64,000 nucleotides of DNA. It comes from Thermoplasmata archaeon. GTDB lineage: Archaea; Thermoplasmatota; Thermoplasmata; Lutacidiplasmatales; UBA184. Position numbers and translations under genes: made by a program. Positions 50,929 to 59,940 of the stretch are shown here, piece after piece. Position 1 is the stretch's first letter. Each line of letters starts with the position of its first letter. The stretch spans positions 1-64,000 of the forward strand of contig JASHWW010000005.1 of assembly GCA_030043855.1 (NCBI GenBank). Direction: 5' to 3'. The notes under the pieces are model-generated. The model saw only the letters and a list, made by a program, of their open reading frames with translations, was not told the origin of the DNA and made no database searches.

Positions 50929-52866
50929 GTGGCAGTCCCCTGGAGCGTCTCCCCGGAGCCGATCCGGGAACTCTCGGGCGGCGTGGTCGCCTACAACGAG
51001 GAGGCGAACCTGCGCGGCGCGGTCCGGTCGCTCCTGGACCAGCACCTCCCCGACGGGGTTCGCTGGAGGAACGTCTGGGTCGTCGCGAGCGGATGCACGG
51101 ACGGGACCGTCGGCGTGGCCGAGACCCTCGCGTCGGAAGATCCGCGCATCCGCGTCCTGGTCGAGTCCGACCGGGGCGGGAAGGCGCGGGCCCTCGGCGC
51201 CGTGTTCGCCCGCGCCGAGGGAGATGCGCTCGTCCTGCTGAACTCCGACGCCCGGGCCGAGCCGGGGGCCGTCGCCCACCTGGTCTCGGTCGCGTCCGGG
51301 AAGTCCGCCCCCTACGCGGTGATGGGGCGGCCGGTGGTCCCCGCGACGGTCGGCGGCCCGTGGTCCCCGATGCTGCGGTGGATGTGGGAGCTGCACCACG
51401 AGTTCCACCTCGAACTGCTGGCCGACGGACGGGGCGGCCACCTCTCCGACGAGCTGTTGCTGCTGAGCCTCCCGACGGTCGTTCCACCGCCGGCAGGAAC
51501 CATCAACGACGGGTCGTACCTCGCCGTCTGGTTGGCGCAGCACGCCGGGGGTCGGTGGTACGCCCCGGACGCTCGCGTTGCGATCCAGATCCCGTCCCGG
51601 CTGAGGGACCATCTGCACCAGCGCCGGCGGATCCACGTCGGCAACGGACAGGTCGCTTCGCTGCTCCGCACACCGCCGGCCACGATCCCCGAGCAATTCT
51701 TCCGACGGCCCGCGGCGACGCTGCGCCTGCTGCGCCGTCTGCTGGCGCGACCGAACGGAGTCCGGGACTTCGGTCGACTCGCCGCAGCGGAACTCGCCTC
51801 GTACGGCCTCGCCGCGTGGGACCTCTTGCCCCCACGACGCGATCACGTCCGCTGGCAACGGATTGAGCTGCCGTCGTCCGGATCGGCGCCCTCCGCTCCG
51901 GCCGAGTCGGAGACCCGGGACTCCGACGGGACGGAACGACGGGTCGCGGCGATGCTCCGCGTGGCGCGACAGTTCGACACGGGACTCGACCTCGCACGAC
52001 TTCGGGACCTCCTTCCCGCCGACGGGCCCGCGACCCCGGCGGCCGTCGAGCGCTGGATCCTCGAGCGGCCCACGATCGGGCGACTGGACGCGGGGCGCAT
52101 CTTTGCCCCCGAGGCCGAGGGCCGAGGGACGGCGGACCGGGAGCGGCGCGCGGCGGCGTACCGTCGGTACGCGACCGCGGTCGTGGAAGGCCCGCTCGGC
52201 TTCGCCGCCCCCCTGGTCCGATGCGTCGGCGTGAGCGGGTCGGTCGCGTACGGCGAAGCGCGCCCCGGCGATGACCTCGACCTGTTCGTGGTGCCGCGGA
52301 CCGGTGCCCTCTGGTGGTTCCTGCTCCGCGCGTACGTCCACCTGCGTCTCGCGCCGCCCGTCGCGGTGGACGGCGAACGGCCCGAGGTCTGCCTGAACTA
52401 CGTGGTGGAGGACGCGTCCGCGGCTCGGGAGTTCGCGGCCCGCGACGGACTGCTCTACGCGCGCGAGGCGCTCTCCGTCCGCGCGATCGCGGGCGATCCG
52501 TACTACCGCGGGCTCCTCGCATCGGCCCCGTGGATGCGCTCCGAGCTTCCCCGTCTGTGGGACCAGCGGAGCGCGGACCCCGGGGGGATCGACCCCCAAC
52601 CCGCCCCGCGGGGGATCCGGCTGCTCAACGCGCTCGTCTTCCCGTTCCTCGCCACGTACCTGCAGCTGGTCGGTCTGGTCCGGAGCTCGCACGGACGCCG
52701 CGCCCGTGGAGCCGATGGCGAGTTCCGGACCGAAACCGCGCTCCACCGGGTCGCGTTCGCTTCGCGACGGTTCGAGCGGCTCCGGTCGGACTACGGCGAG
52801 CGCCGATCCGTGGACTCGCCGGCCGATGCGACGCCGGCCCCGTCGGGGGCTCCGGCGGCCCGGTGA
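50929..52866 (+). CDS. GT2 glycosyltransferase fused to a nucleotidyltransferase-like domain
   Basis: A 645-residue protein. Residues 1 to about 290 form a family 2 glycosyltransferase: VVAYNEEANLRGAVRSLLDQ, VVASGCTDGT, DRGGKARALG and a metal motif in LLNSDARAEPGAV. After a linker and a helical domain (about 330-430) comes a nucleotidyltransferase-like region with VSGSVAYGEARPGDDLDLFVV (GS and DxD metal site). A C-terminal hydrophobic stretch (LLNALVFPFLATYLQLVGL) may attach it to the membrane. GTG 50929 is preceded by GGGGAGG at 50917-50923. It heads a four-gene operon. The sugar is unknown. Confidence 0.82.
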   Translation: MAVPWSVSPEPIRELSGGVVAYNEEANLRGAVRSLLDQHLPDGVRWRNVWVVASGCTDGTVGVAETLASEDPRIRVLVESDRGGKARALGAVFARAEGDALVLLNSDARAEPGAVAHLVSVASGKSAPYAVMGRPVVPATVGGPWSPMLRWMWELHHEFHLELLADGRGGHLSDELLLLSLPTVVPPPAGTINDGSYLAVWLAQHAGGRWYAPDARVAIQIPSRLRDHLHQRRRIHVGNGQVASLLRTPPATIPEQFFRRPAATLRLLRRLLARPNGVRDFGRLAAAELASYGLAAWDLLPPRRDHVRWQRIELPSSGSAPSAPAESETRDSDGTERRVAAMLRVARQFDTGLDLARLRDLLPADGPATPAAVERWILERPTIGRLDAGRIFAPEAEGRGTADRERRAAAYRRYATAVVEGPLGFAAPLVRCVGVSGSVAYGEARPGDDLDLFVVPRTGALWWFLLRAYVHLRLAPPVAVDGERPEVCLNYVVEDASAAREFAARDGLLYAREALSVRAIAGDPYYRGLLASAPWMRSELPRLWDQRSADPGGIDPQPAPRGIRLLNALVFPFLATYLQLVGLVRSSHGRRARGADGEFRTETALHRVAFASRRFERLRSDYGERRSVDSPADATPAPSGAPAAR

Positions 52867-53816
52867 GTCGAACGATGGCGACCGCCTCGATCAGCGATTA
52901 CGAAGGGTTCGATTTCGCATCGCTCTGGCATCGTCGCGAACGGGTGACCGAGGTCGAGCAGCGGTTCCTCGTGGCGGCCCTCGCCGGCGCCGATCGTCGT
53001 CGGGTTCTCGAGCTCGGGGCCGGGTTCGGCCGCTTGACTCCGACCCTCGCCCGGATCGGGGGAGAGGTGGTCGCGACGGACTTCGACCGGGGCAGCCTCG
53101 AGCGGATGCGGACCGCCGAGGGCAGCGCGCCCCGGTTCGTCCGCATCGCAGCGAACCTGTACCACCTCCCGTTCGTCGACGGCGCGTTTCCGGCCGCCAC
53201 GATGGTTCGGGTCTACCATCATCTCGACGACCCGGTCGCCGCGCTCTCCGAGTTGCGTCGCGTCCTCGCCCCGGGCGGGCAGGTGCTCGTCTCGTACAAC
53301 CCGAAGCCGTCCGTGGGCACGCTGGTCAACGATATCCAGCGCGCCCTCCGTCCGACCGCCGAGTTCCGGTCGATCACGTTCTCCCGGGAGCGCCATCTCG
53401 AGCTGCCGCCCGATCCGTTTCCCGTCCACGTGGGCCCGCGCGCCGAGTTCGCCGACGTCGTCCGGTCCGCCGGGTTCGCGATCGCGTCGGAGCGCGTTTC
53501 CGGCCTCGAGGAGTACTACCTGATGCGCTTCGTTCCGGCGGAGGTCTTCGTCCGGGTCGGTACCGCCCTCGGCCGCGCTCCGGGGTTCCCGATGCGATTC
53601 GCCTTGCTGCGGGCCCCCGGCGCTCCCCCCGGACGTCTGGTCCCGGCGTCCGAGCTACTCGCTTGCCCCCGCTGCCGCGCTCCCGTCGCGGGGACCGAGG
53701 CGGGGGCGGCGTGCTCGTCGTGCGGGTTCTTCGGCGAGGCACGCGACGGGGTCCTCGACCTGCGGTACGTCCCGGACGGAGCGACCCGGTGGCGGGGAGC
53801 CGGACATGCTCGCTGA
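52863..53816 (+). CDS. SAM-dependent methyltransferase with C-terminal zinc ribbon
   Basis: A 317-residue protein. The SAM motif is VLELGAGFGRLTPTLAR and later motifs include VATDFDRGSL, LPFVDGAF, VYHHLDDPVAAL and RVLAPGGQVLVSYNP. The last 60 residues have CPRCRAPVAG and CSSCGFF, a Trm112-like zinc ribbon. It probably methylates a glycan or lipid intermediate. GTG 52863 overlaps the upstream TGA (GTGA); an ATG at 52875 is an alternative. The stop lies 11 bp inside the next gene. Confidence 0.85.
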   Translation: MSRTMATASISDYEGFDFASLWHRRERVTEVEQRFLVAALAGADRRRVLELGAGFGRLTPTLARIGGEVVATDFDRGSLERMRTAEGSAPRFVRIAANLYHLPFVDGAFPAATMVRVYHHLDDPVAALSELRRVLAPGGQVLVSYNPKPSVGTLVNDIQRALRPTAEFRSITFSRERHLELPPDPFPVHVGPRAEFADVVRSAGFAIASERVSGLEEYYLMRFVPAEVFVRVGTALGRAPGFPMRFALLRAPGAPPGRLVPASELLACPRCRAPVAGTEAGAACSSCGFFGEARDGVLDLRYVPDGATRWRGAGHAR

Positions 53817-54999
53817 CGCGCGTCCGCCCGGCTCGGACGCCGAGCTTCCGCACCTGGAGCTCGTTCGGGAGAGCGGGCGCCTCCCGCTCGGGTTCGTGTC
53901 CGACGGCGCCGATGTCCTCCTGATCGCCCGGGATCGATCGGCGCGGTGGCCGACCGAGATCCTCCGGGACGGAGCGGTGGAGCTGGCGGTCGGAGAGCGG
54001 CAGGTCCGCGGCGCTCCGGAGCTCGTCACGGACCCGGACGAAAAGCAGCGGGCGACGAGCCTGTTCCGGGCGAAGTACGGAGCGGTCGGATTCGAGAAGT
54101 GGTACTCGCATCCGGCCCGGATCGTCCGGGTGGTCGTGGGGGACGGACCGCCGTCGGTCGACCCGCCGGGTCAGTACCGCCGATGGCTGGAGGCGGAATT
54201 CGACAACGTCGCCGACGACTACGATCGACACATCACCGGCAACCGCGTCAACCGATTGCTCCGGGACCGGTCGCTGGCGGAGCTGCGCCGGGCATTCCGC
54301 GGCCGCCACCGGCTGCTCGAGATCGGGTGCGGCTCGGGGATGGAGACGCTGCCGTTGCTGGAGGACGGGCACGAGCTCGTCTGCGTCGACCTCTCGGCCC
54401 GGATGCTGGACGTGGTCCGGGCGAAGGCGCGGGCGGCCGGCCGCTCCGAGGCTCTGACCACGTTTCGGTCGACCGCGGGCGACCTCTCGCGACTCACGCC
54501 GGACCTCGGCGAGGGCGCGGTCGATGGGGCCTACTCGACGTACGGCGCGTTGAACTGCGAGGCGCACCTCGACCGGGTGGCGCTCGCCCTCGGCGGCCTG
54601 CTGCCCGCCGGAGCCCCGTTCGTGGCGGGGGTCTACAACCGCTGGTGCCTCTTCGAGCTCGCGGGCTACGGGCTGACCGGTCGTCTGCGTCGCGCGTTCG
54701 GGCGCACCGGCTCGCCCGTTCCGGTCGGCGCTTCCCGGTTCTGCGTCGACGTCTTCGCGTACTCCTGGCCCGAGTTCCGTCGCCGGTTCGCCCCCTGGTT
54801 CGAGGTCCGGCGGGTCGAGGCGGTCCCCGTCCTGCTGCCGCCGTCGGACCTCGCCGGATACGCCGATCGGTTCGATCGGGGGTGGGCCGCGCTGCGGCGG
54901 CTCGACGCGGCGGTCGGGCAGCGGTGGCCGTTCTTTGGGTTCGGCGACCACTTCCTCGCGACGTTCGCCCGACGTGCGGGGCCGTCGGGAGCCGGATGA
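53806..54999 (+). CDS. fusion of Ddn/PPOX-like flavin-fold domain and methyltransferase
   Basis: A 397-residue protein. The N-terminal part (about 15-115) has strands such as LPLGFVSDGADVLLIARDRS and a YGAVGFEKWY segment, which resembles split-barrel F420/FMN-binding nitroreductases (Ddn/PPOX-like). From about 135 a class I methyltransferase follows: EFDNVADDYDRHITG, LLEIGCGSGMETLPL and CVDLSARMLDVVR. Such a fusion could pair a redox and a methylation step on one substrate. It overlaps the preceding gene by 11 bp and the next by 4 bp (ATGA), so all are co-expressed. Confidence 0.75.
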   Translation: MLADARPPGSDAELPHLELVRESGRLPLGFVSDGADVLLIARDRSARWPTEILRDGAVELAVGERQVRGAPELVTDPDEKQRATSLFRAKYGAVGFEKWYSHPARIVRVVVGDGPPSVDPPGQYRRWLEAEFDNVADDYDRHITGNRVNRLLRDRSLAELRRAFRGRHRLLEIGCGSGMETLPLLEDGHELVCVDLSARMLDVVRAKARAAGRSEALTTFRSTAGDLSRLTPDLGEGAVDGAYSTYGALNCEAHLDRVALALGGLLPAGAPFVAGVYNRWCLFELAGYGLTGRLRRAFGRTGSPVPVGASRFCVDVFAYSWPEFRRRFAPWFEVRRVEAVPVLLPPSDLAGYADRFDRGWAALRRLDAAVGQRWPFFGFGDHFLATFARRAGPSGAG

Positions 55000-57092
55000 C
55001 GACCGCTGCGGTGCCGCGCCGGCTGAGTGGGCGCCTTCGGGCGATCCCTCCGGCGGCGTGGCTGGGAGTCGCCATCGGGGTCTACTTCGGCGTTTCCTTC
55101 GGCCTCTCTTGGCTTCGGGCCATCGAACTCCAGACGACGACGTGGGACCTCGGACTCTACCAGCAAGCGTTGTGGACGACGGCCCACGGCCACCCGTTCT
55201 ACGAGACCGCGGACGTCGAGACGGGCGGGTACCGCTCGCTCCTGCAGGTGCACACGGTCTTCCTGCTCTACGCCATCGTTCCGATCTACGCCGCGCTCCC
55301 GAGCGAGGCGACCCTGTTCGCGATCCAGTCCGCCGTGGTCGCGTTGGCGGCAGTCCCGCTCTACCTGCTCGCGCGGCAGCGGACGGGGTCCCCTTGGTTG
55401 GGGCTTGTGGCCGCGATCGTCTTCCTCGCCGCGACCCCGACCCTCTCCTCGAACCTCTACGACTTCCACCCGGAGGCGTTCCTGCCGCTCGAGCTGTTCG
55501 CGACCGTCCTGCTCTGGGAACGGGGGCGGTACGGGCCAGGCCTGGTCGTCGCCGCGCTCGGCTGGTCGACCTTCGAGCTGATGCCGGTGCTCCTCGCGTT
55601 CGTGGGCCTGTTCTTCCTGCTCCCGTCGGGCGCCACGGTGCGCCGCTGGGTCGCCGCGTCGCGCGGACCTCGCGGATGGTCGGCCGTCGTCGTCGACCTC
55701 CGCACGGCGATCCGGGCCCCCCGCGTCCAGGCGTCCCTCGCCCTGCTCGTCGGCTCGGTCCTCGCGTACGTCGTGCTGCTCGACCTACGCACGGGGTACC
55801 TGCTCACGACGCTCGGCACCACGCCGCTGCCGACCCCCCCGAACGGCTACGTGATCGGGGGAACGCCGGCCGCGCTCGGACTCGCGTCCGGGAACGTCGC
55901 GATCGGATTCTTCGCGAAGGCGACCTACTGGATCCTGCTGCTCGCGCTCCTCGGATTCGTGCCGCTGTTCGCACCCCGGGCCCTCGTCCTCTCGATCCCC
56001 TGGTTCGCGTTCACCCTGTTCAGCGCGAACACGAACTACGTGGAGCTCGGATTCCAGTACGGGTTCATCGCCGAGGCCGGACTGTTCGTCGCGTTCGCGT
56101 ACGGCCTCGGGCCCGCGACGTCGTTCGCCCGTCGCTGGCTCGAACGACCGATCGACGCCGCCCCGCCGGCCCGCCCCCGACGCCGCCCCCGCGCGTGGGC
56201 GATCGGAGCCCTCACGGTCCTCGTCGTCGTGAACGTCGCGCTCACGCCGGCCAATCCGTGGATGCAGGATCGCGGGCTGGGGTCGGCCTACCGGATCTCG
56301 TACGGAGGCGGGGGAGGCTTCGCGAACGTGGAGGCGCTGGTCGGCCTCGTCCCGTCGGGAGCGGTGGTGGTCGCCAGCGACAACCTGTTCCCGCTGGTAG
56401 CGAACGACCCGAACGCGTATTCGTTCTTCTGGACCCAGAACAACCTCCTCGCGCTCCCCTTCTCTCCGTCGGACCCGCCCAACTACGTCCTGCTCGCCGA
56501 CAACCGGACCGGAGCCGTTCCCGGTTGGCTCGCGACCGAACTCTACAACTCGTCGATCTTCGGCGTGCGCGGGGTCGACTGGGACTCCGCGGCGGGCACG
56601 CTGCTCCTCTTCGAATCCGGGTACTCGGCGACGCCGGCGGAATTTGGGGCCCTGCCCGCCGCAGGGTTCTCGACCTCGGGGGCGTCGTTGATCGATCCGG
56701 AGGCCGGGATCCCAGCGACGTTCCCGAATCAGCCGTCCGGCGGCTCGGCGGCCAACGCGCCCGGTGTGGCGGGGACGTTCCTCCAGGGACCGTGGACGAC
56801 GCTGTCGCCCGGCGCGTACGTCGCGACCCTTCGATTGATCGCACTTCCAGTGCCGGGGTATCCTGCGGTCGGCGGGAACGACTCGGTCGTCTGGATCGGC
56901 GCCGCGGCGTTCGGACAGGCCCAGTTCTTCGGCGTGACCCTACCGGCCAGCGTCCTCGAAACTCCGGGCGGGATCGTCGAGAGTCAGCCGTTCTACGTCC
57001 CCGCTCCGACGCTGCAGTTCGAGATCCAGGGGGTCGCCCTCTCGACCAGCGTCGAGGTCGTCTGCGCGAGCGTCGCGATCGAACCGAGCTGA
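54996..57092 (+). CDS. DUF2079 multi-pass membrane protein (GT-C-like)
   Basis: A 698-residue integral membrane protein. The first half (about 20-420) has some nine or ten transmembrane helices, with ELQTTTWDLGLYQQALWTTA after helix 1 and YDFHPEAFLPLELF in a loop. This matches DUF2079 proteins, which are thought to resemble lipid-linked-sugar glycosyltransferases of the GT-C fold. The C-terminal 270 residues are exterior and beta-rich. It is the last gene of the glycan operon and would use a polyprenyl-linked substrate such as that made by the enzyme encoded at 41053. Confidence 0.82.
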   Translation: MTTAAVPRRLSGRLRAIPPAAWLGVAIGVYFGVSFGLSWLRAIELQTTTWDLGLYQQALWTTAHGHPFYETADVETGGYRSLLQVHTVFLLYAIVPIYAALPSEATLFAIQSAVVALAAVPLYLLARQRTGSPWLGLVAAIVFLAATPTLSSNLYDFHPEAFLPLELFATVLLWERGRYGPGLVVAALGWSTFELMPVLLAFVGLFFLLPSGATVRRWVAASRGPRGWSAVVVDLRTAIRAPRVQASLALLVGSVLAYVVLLDLRTGYLLTTLGTTPLPTPPNGYVIGGTPAALGLASGNVAIGFFAKATYWILLLALLGFVPLFAPRALVLSIPWFAFTLFSANTNYVELGFQYGFIAEAGLFVAFAYGLGPATSFARRWLERPIDAAPPARPRRRPRAWAIGALTVLVVVNVALTPANPWMQDRGLGSAYRISYGGGGGFANVEALVGLVPSGAVVVASDNLFPLVANDPNAYSFFWTQNNLLALPFSPSDPPNYVLLADNRTGAVPGWLATELYNSSIFGVRGVDWDSAAGTLLLFESGYSATPAEFGALPAAGFSTSGASLIDPEAGIPATFPNQPSGGSAANAPGVAGTFLQGPWTTLSPGAYVATLRLIALPVPGYPAVGGNDSVVWIGAAAFGQAQFFGVTLPASVLETPGGIVESQPFYVPAPTLQFEIQGVALSTSVEVVCASVAIEPS

Positions 57093-57113
57093 CCGGTGCG
57101 CGAGCGCTCCCGC

Positions 57114-57497
57114 TCACGCCGGTTGCGCGTGCTCGCTCAACCCGAGCAGGTTCCCATCGGGATCCCGGAACCACGCCATCATCGTCCCGTCCCGGCCCGT
57201 CCAGATCCCGTGCCGGTCCTGGACCAACCCGTCCATCCGCTCGAACGCGACCCCCCGAGCGGCCAGCTCTCGGGCCAGATGCACGAGGTCCCCGACCTCC
57301 CAGCCCAGCACGGTCCGCGCTCCCCGGGGGACGTCCGCCACCTTCAGGATGCGGAGGGAGGTCCCGTTGGAGTCGAACAGGAGCGCCCGGCCATCGTCGC
57401 CCATGAACAACAGGCCGAGCAGATCGTGGTAGAAGTGTCGGCACTCGTCGGGCTTGGCCGTCGCCGCGAACGCGACCAGGTTCGCGTTCTCGAGCAC
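57114..57497 (-). CDS. glyoxalase/VOC-superfamily protein
   Basis: A 127-residue protein with the paired VOC modules ANLVAFAATAKPDECRHFYH and VLGWEVGDLVHLARELAARG, ending in AWFRDPDGNLLGLSEH with the usual metal Glu region replaced by Leu-Ser-Glu. It starts at GTG 57497; a BRE/TATA-like aaagatattc (57520-57529, this strand) is 27 bp upstream and supports that start. The substrate is unknown. It is distinct from the VOC protein at 26651. Confidence 0.8.
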   Translation of the reverse strand: MLENANLVAFAATAKPDECRHFYHDLLGLLFMGDDGRALLFDSNGTSLRILKVADVPRGARTVLGWEVGDLVHLARELAARGVAFERMDGLVQDRHGIWTGRDGTMMAWFRDPDGNLLGLSEHAQPA

Positions 57498-57603
57498 AGG
57501 GGGGAATCGGTCCGCCGATGAATATCTTTCCCTGGCGGTCTGCGCGACGGGCCGCGCCCGTTTTCTCCCGACGCGGTTGACGGACCTCGCAGGAGTCGAG
57601 ACC

Positions 57604-58200
57604 GTGCCGCACGCGTCGCGCACCGCCGCCGTCCGCATTCGGTCGCTCCGACCGGGCGAATGGCGCACGTACCGGCGGGTTCGGCTGCGGTCGCTCGCCA
57701 CGGACCCCCTCGCCTTCGGGTCGACCCTCGCCCGCGAGCGCGACCTCGCCGAGACGCAGTGGCGGGACCGCTTGACCCACGGACCCGGAGGTTCCGCCTC
57801 GCGCACGTGGGCGGCGATCGATGCGCGCGAACGATTCGTCGGGGTCGCCTCGGTAGTCGACGTCGACGGAGACTGGCACGTCTTTGCGATGTGGGTCGCG
57901 CCCGCGCTCCGGGGTCGGCGGGTCGGCGCCCGGTTGCTCGACGCCGGGATCGCCTGGGCGCGGTCCGTCGCTCCCCGTCGCCGCGTCGTGTTGGACGTCA
58001 ATCCCCGCCAAGTCGCCGCGCACCGCCTCTACGAATCGCGGGGATTCCGCGCGACGGGGCGAACGGAACCGCTGGGCCACACCGACGGGGAGTCGGTGGT
58101 CGAGATGGTCCTCGGTCCGCGATCGCCCGTTCGCTCGACCTCGGTGTCGAAGGCTCCGGCCCCTCCCCGACGGGGCCCGAGCGACCGGAGGGCCCGGTGA
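57604..58200 (+). CDS. GNAT-family N-acetyltransferase
   Basis: A 198-residue protein. The acetyl-CoA-binding motif A is WVAPALRGRRVGARLLDAG, preceded by FVGVASVVDVDGDWHVFAM and followed by LDVNPRQVAAHRLYESRGFR (motif B). It acetylates an amine on a small molecule or protein. GTG 57604 has a GCAGGAG motif about ten bases upstream. A basic tail of about 25 residues follows the domain. The stop overlaps the start of the ABC ATPase gene, linking it to the exporter operon. Confidence 0.83.
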   Translation: MPHASRTAAVRIRSLRPGEWRTYRRVRLRSLATDPLAFGSTLARERDLAETQWRDRLTHGPGGSASRTWAAIDARERFVGVASVVDVDGDWHVFAMWVAPALRGRRVGARLLDAGIAWARSVAPRRRVVLDVNPRQVAAHRLYESRGFRATGRTEPLGHTDGESVVEMVLGPRSPVRSTSVSKAPAPPRRGPSDRRAR

Positions 58201-59171
58201 CCGCGCTCGCGGGCGAGGCGCCGGTCATCACGGCGGACGCGGTCCGGCATACGTACGGCAAGGGACGGTACGCGCTCGACGGGGTGAGCTTCTCGGTCGG
58301 TCGCGGCGAAGTGTTCGGCCTCCTCGGTCGGAACGGCGCCGGCAAGTCGACCCTGATCAAGGCGATGACCACGCTAATCCAGCCGACCTCCGGGCAGCTC
58401 CGGGTCCTGGGCCTCGACCCGCGGCGCGACGGCCGCCGGATCCGAGAGCGGATCGGCGTGGTCCAACAGGGGGAGTCGATGGATTTCACGACCGTCGAAG
58501 GGAACCTCGACCTCTACGGATACCTGTGGAAGGTCCCCGCCGCCGAGCGCCGCCGGCGCAGCGAGCTCCTGATCGAACGGTTCGGGCTCGGAGAGTTCCG
58601 CACCCGGCGCTCGTGGGACCTGTCGGGCGGACAGAAGCGGCGGGTCCAGGTCGCCCGCGAATTCATGCACGACATGGACGTCCTCTTCCTCGACGAACCG
58701 ACGATCGGATTGGACGTGCTGATGCGTCGCGTCCTGCTCGACTCCGTCCGCGCCGAGGTCCGCAAGGGCCTCACGGTGGTCTTCACGACGCACAACCTCG
58801 AGGAGGCCGACTACCTGTGCGACCGCATCGCGGTCATCGACGAGGGCCGCATCCTGGCGCTCGACACGGTGGCTAACCTGAAGCGGCTCTACAGCGGGAA
58901 GCGGACGGTCGACCTGACGGTCGCGGAGGCCGACGCCGGTCGGTTCTTCGACGCCCTATCGTCCGCGCTCGGCCCTGCGGCCTCCGTCACCGCCACGGCC
59001 GGATCGGCCGTGGTGCTCGTCGACGACCCGAAGTCGGCGCTGGGCACCATCGTGGAGCTCGCCCAGCGGCTGGGGGTGCAGCTGGAGTGGCTCACGGTCC
59101 GACAGAACACGCTCGAAGACGTGTTCTTGAAGTCGATCGCGCACCGGGGGGATCCGTCTGGCAGCGCCTAA
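58197..59171 (+). CDS. ABC transporter ATP-binding protein (ABC-2/DrrA-type)
   Basis: A 324-residue ATPase. Walker A is GLLGRNGAGKST, the Q loop is VVQQGESMDF, the signature is LSGGQKRRVQ, and Walker B with catalytic Glu is DVLFLDEPTIGLD, followed by the H loop FTTHNLEEAD. The C-terminal 85 residues form the extra domain of DrrA-like exporters. It powers the permease encoded next. GTG 58197 overlaps the GNAT stop (GTGA). Confidence 0.93.
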   Translation: MTALAGEAPVITADAVRHTYGKGRYALDGVSFSVGRGEVFGLLGRNGAGKSTLIKAMTTLIQPTSGQLRVLGLDPRRDGRRIRERIGVVQQGESMDFTTVEGNLDLYGYLWKVPAAERRRRSELLIERFGLGEFRTRRSWDLSGGQKRRVQVAREFMHDMDVLFLDEPTIGLDVLMRRVLLDSVRAEVRKGLTVVFTTHNLEEADYLCDRIAVIDEGRILALDTVANLKRLYSGKRTVDLTVAEADAGRFFDALSSALGPAASVTATAGSAVVLVDDPKSALGTIVELAQRLGVQLEWLTVRQNTLEDVFLKSIAHRGDPSGSA

Positions 59172-59916
59172 CCTCGTCCGGCTCATCGTCCGGAACATCC
59201 GGGTCAACACCGACCCGGCGAGCCTCGTGATCCTGATGGGACTCCCGGCGATGTACCTGATCTTCTTCGGGTTCGGGTTCCAGTCGCTCTCCTCGGGCGG
59301 CGGGAACTACCTCGCGTTCCTCGCGCCGGGGATCATGTCGTTCCAGGCCGTCATGGCGGGGACGGTCGGGGGCAGCATCCTCTGGGCCGACCGCCGCTGG
59401 GGGATGCTCGCCCAGCTCCTCGTCGGGCCGTTCACGCGGACCGAGTACCTGTTCGGCATCATGCTGACGTCGCTCCTGCTCGGCCTCGGCGGAGCGGCCC
59501 TGATGCTGGTCATCGCGGTCGTGCTCCTCGGCACCACGACCGTGACCCTCGGGGGCGGCCTGGTCGCCTTCGGCGCGATCGCGTTGGGATCGATCTTCTT
59601 CGGCTCGGCGATGCTGCTCCTGGCGGCCCTCGTCAAGTCGAACAACGCGTACAACTCGATCCAGATCCTGCTGATCTTCTTCGTGAATTTCGCATCGACC
59701 GTCTTCTATCCGGCCAGCCCGAGCCTCCCGCTCGTACTCCGCGCGCTCTTCGTACTCAACCCGCTGACGTACATCGCCGACACCGCGCGCGCCGGCTACG
59801 CGGGGACCCTCGGCGGGACGAACGCGCTCGAGATGGGGATCCTCGCCGTCGAGTCGGCCGTCGTCCTGGTCCTGGCGGTCCGGGCGTACCTGCGTTCGGA
59901 CGTCAGCCTCGAGTGA
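59158..59916 (+). CDS. ABC-2 type permease, probable non-standard start codon
   Basis: A membrane protein of up to 252 residues with six hydrophobic helices, from LMGLPAMYLIFFGFGF to VESAVVLVLAVRAYL, and the NPLTYIADTARAGYAG motif near the C-terminus typical of ABC-2 permeases. The first standard start codon in frame (GTG 59227) would remove the amphipathic elbow helix that precedes helix 1. The frame is open upstream and reads NLVRLIVRNIRVNTDPASLV, which is that missing helix. The only plausible initiator is CTG at 59158, inside the end of the ATPase gene. It exports an unknown compound with the ATPase. Confidence 0.8.
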   Translation: MAAPNLVRLIVRNIRVNTDPASLVILMGLPAMYLIFFGFGFQSLSSGGGNYLAFLAPGIMSFQAVMAGTVGGSILWADRRWGMLAQLLVGPFTRTEYLFGIMLTSLLLGLGGAALMLVIAVVLLGTTTVTLGGGLVAFGAIALGSIFFGSAMLLLAALVKSNNAYNSIQILLIFFVNFASTVFYPASPSLPLVLRALFVLNPLTYIADTARAGYAGTLGGTNALEMGILAVESAVVLVLAVRAYLRSDVSLE

Positions 59917-59940
59917 GTCGACGGCGAGTCCGACCCGCGA

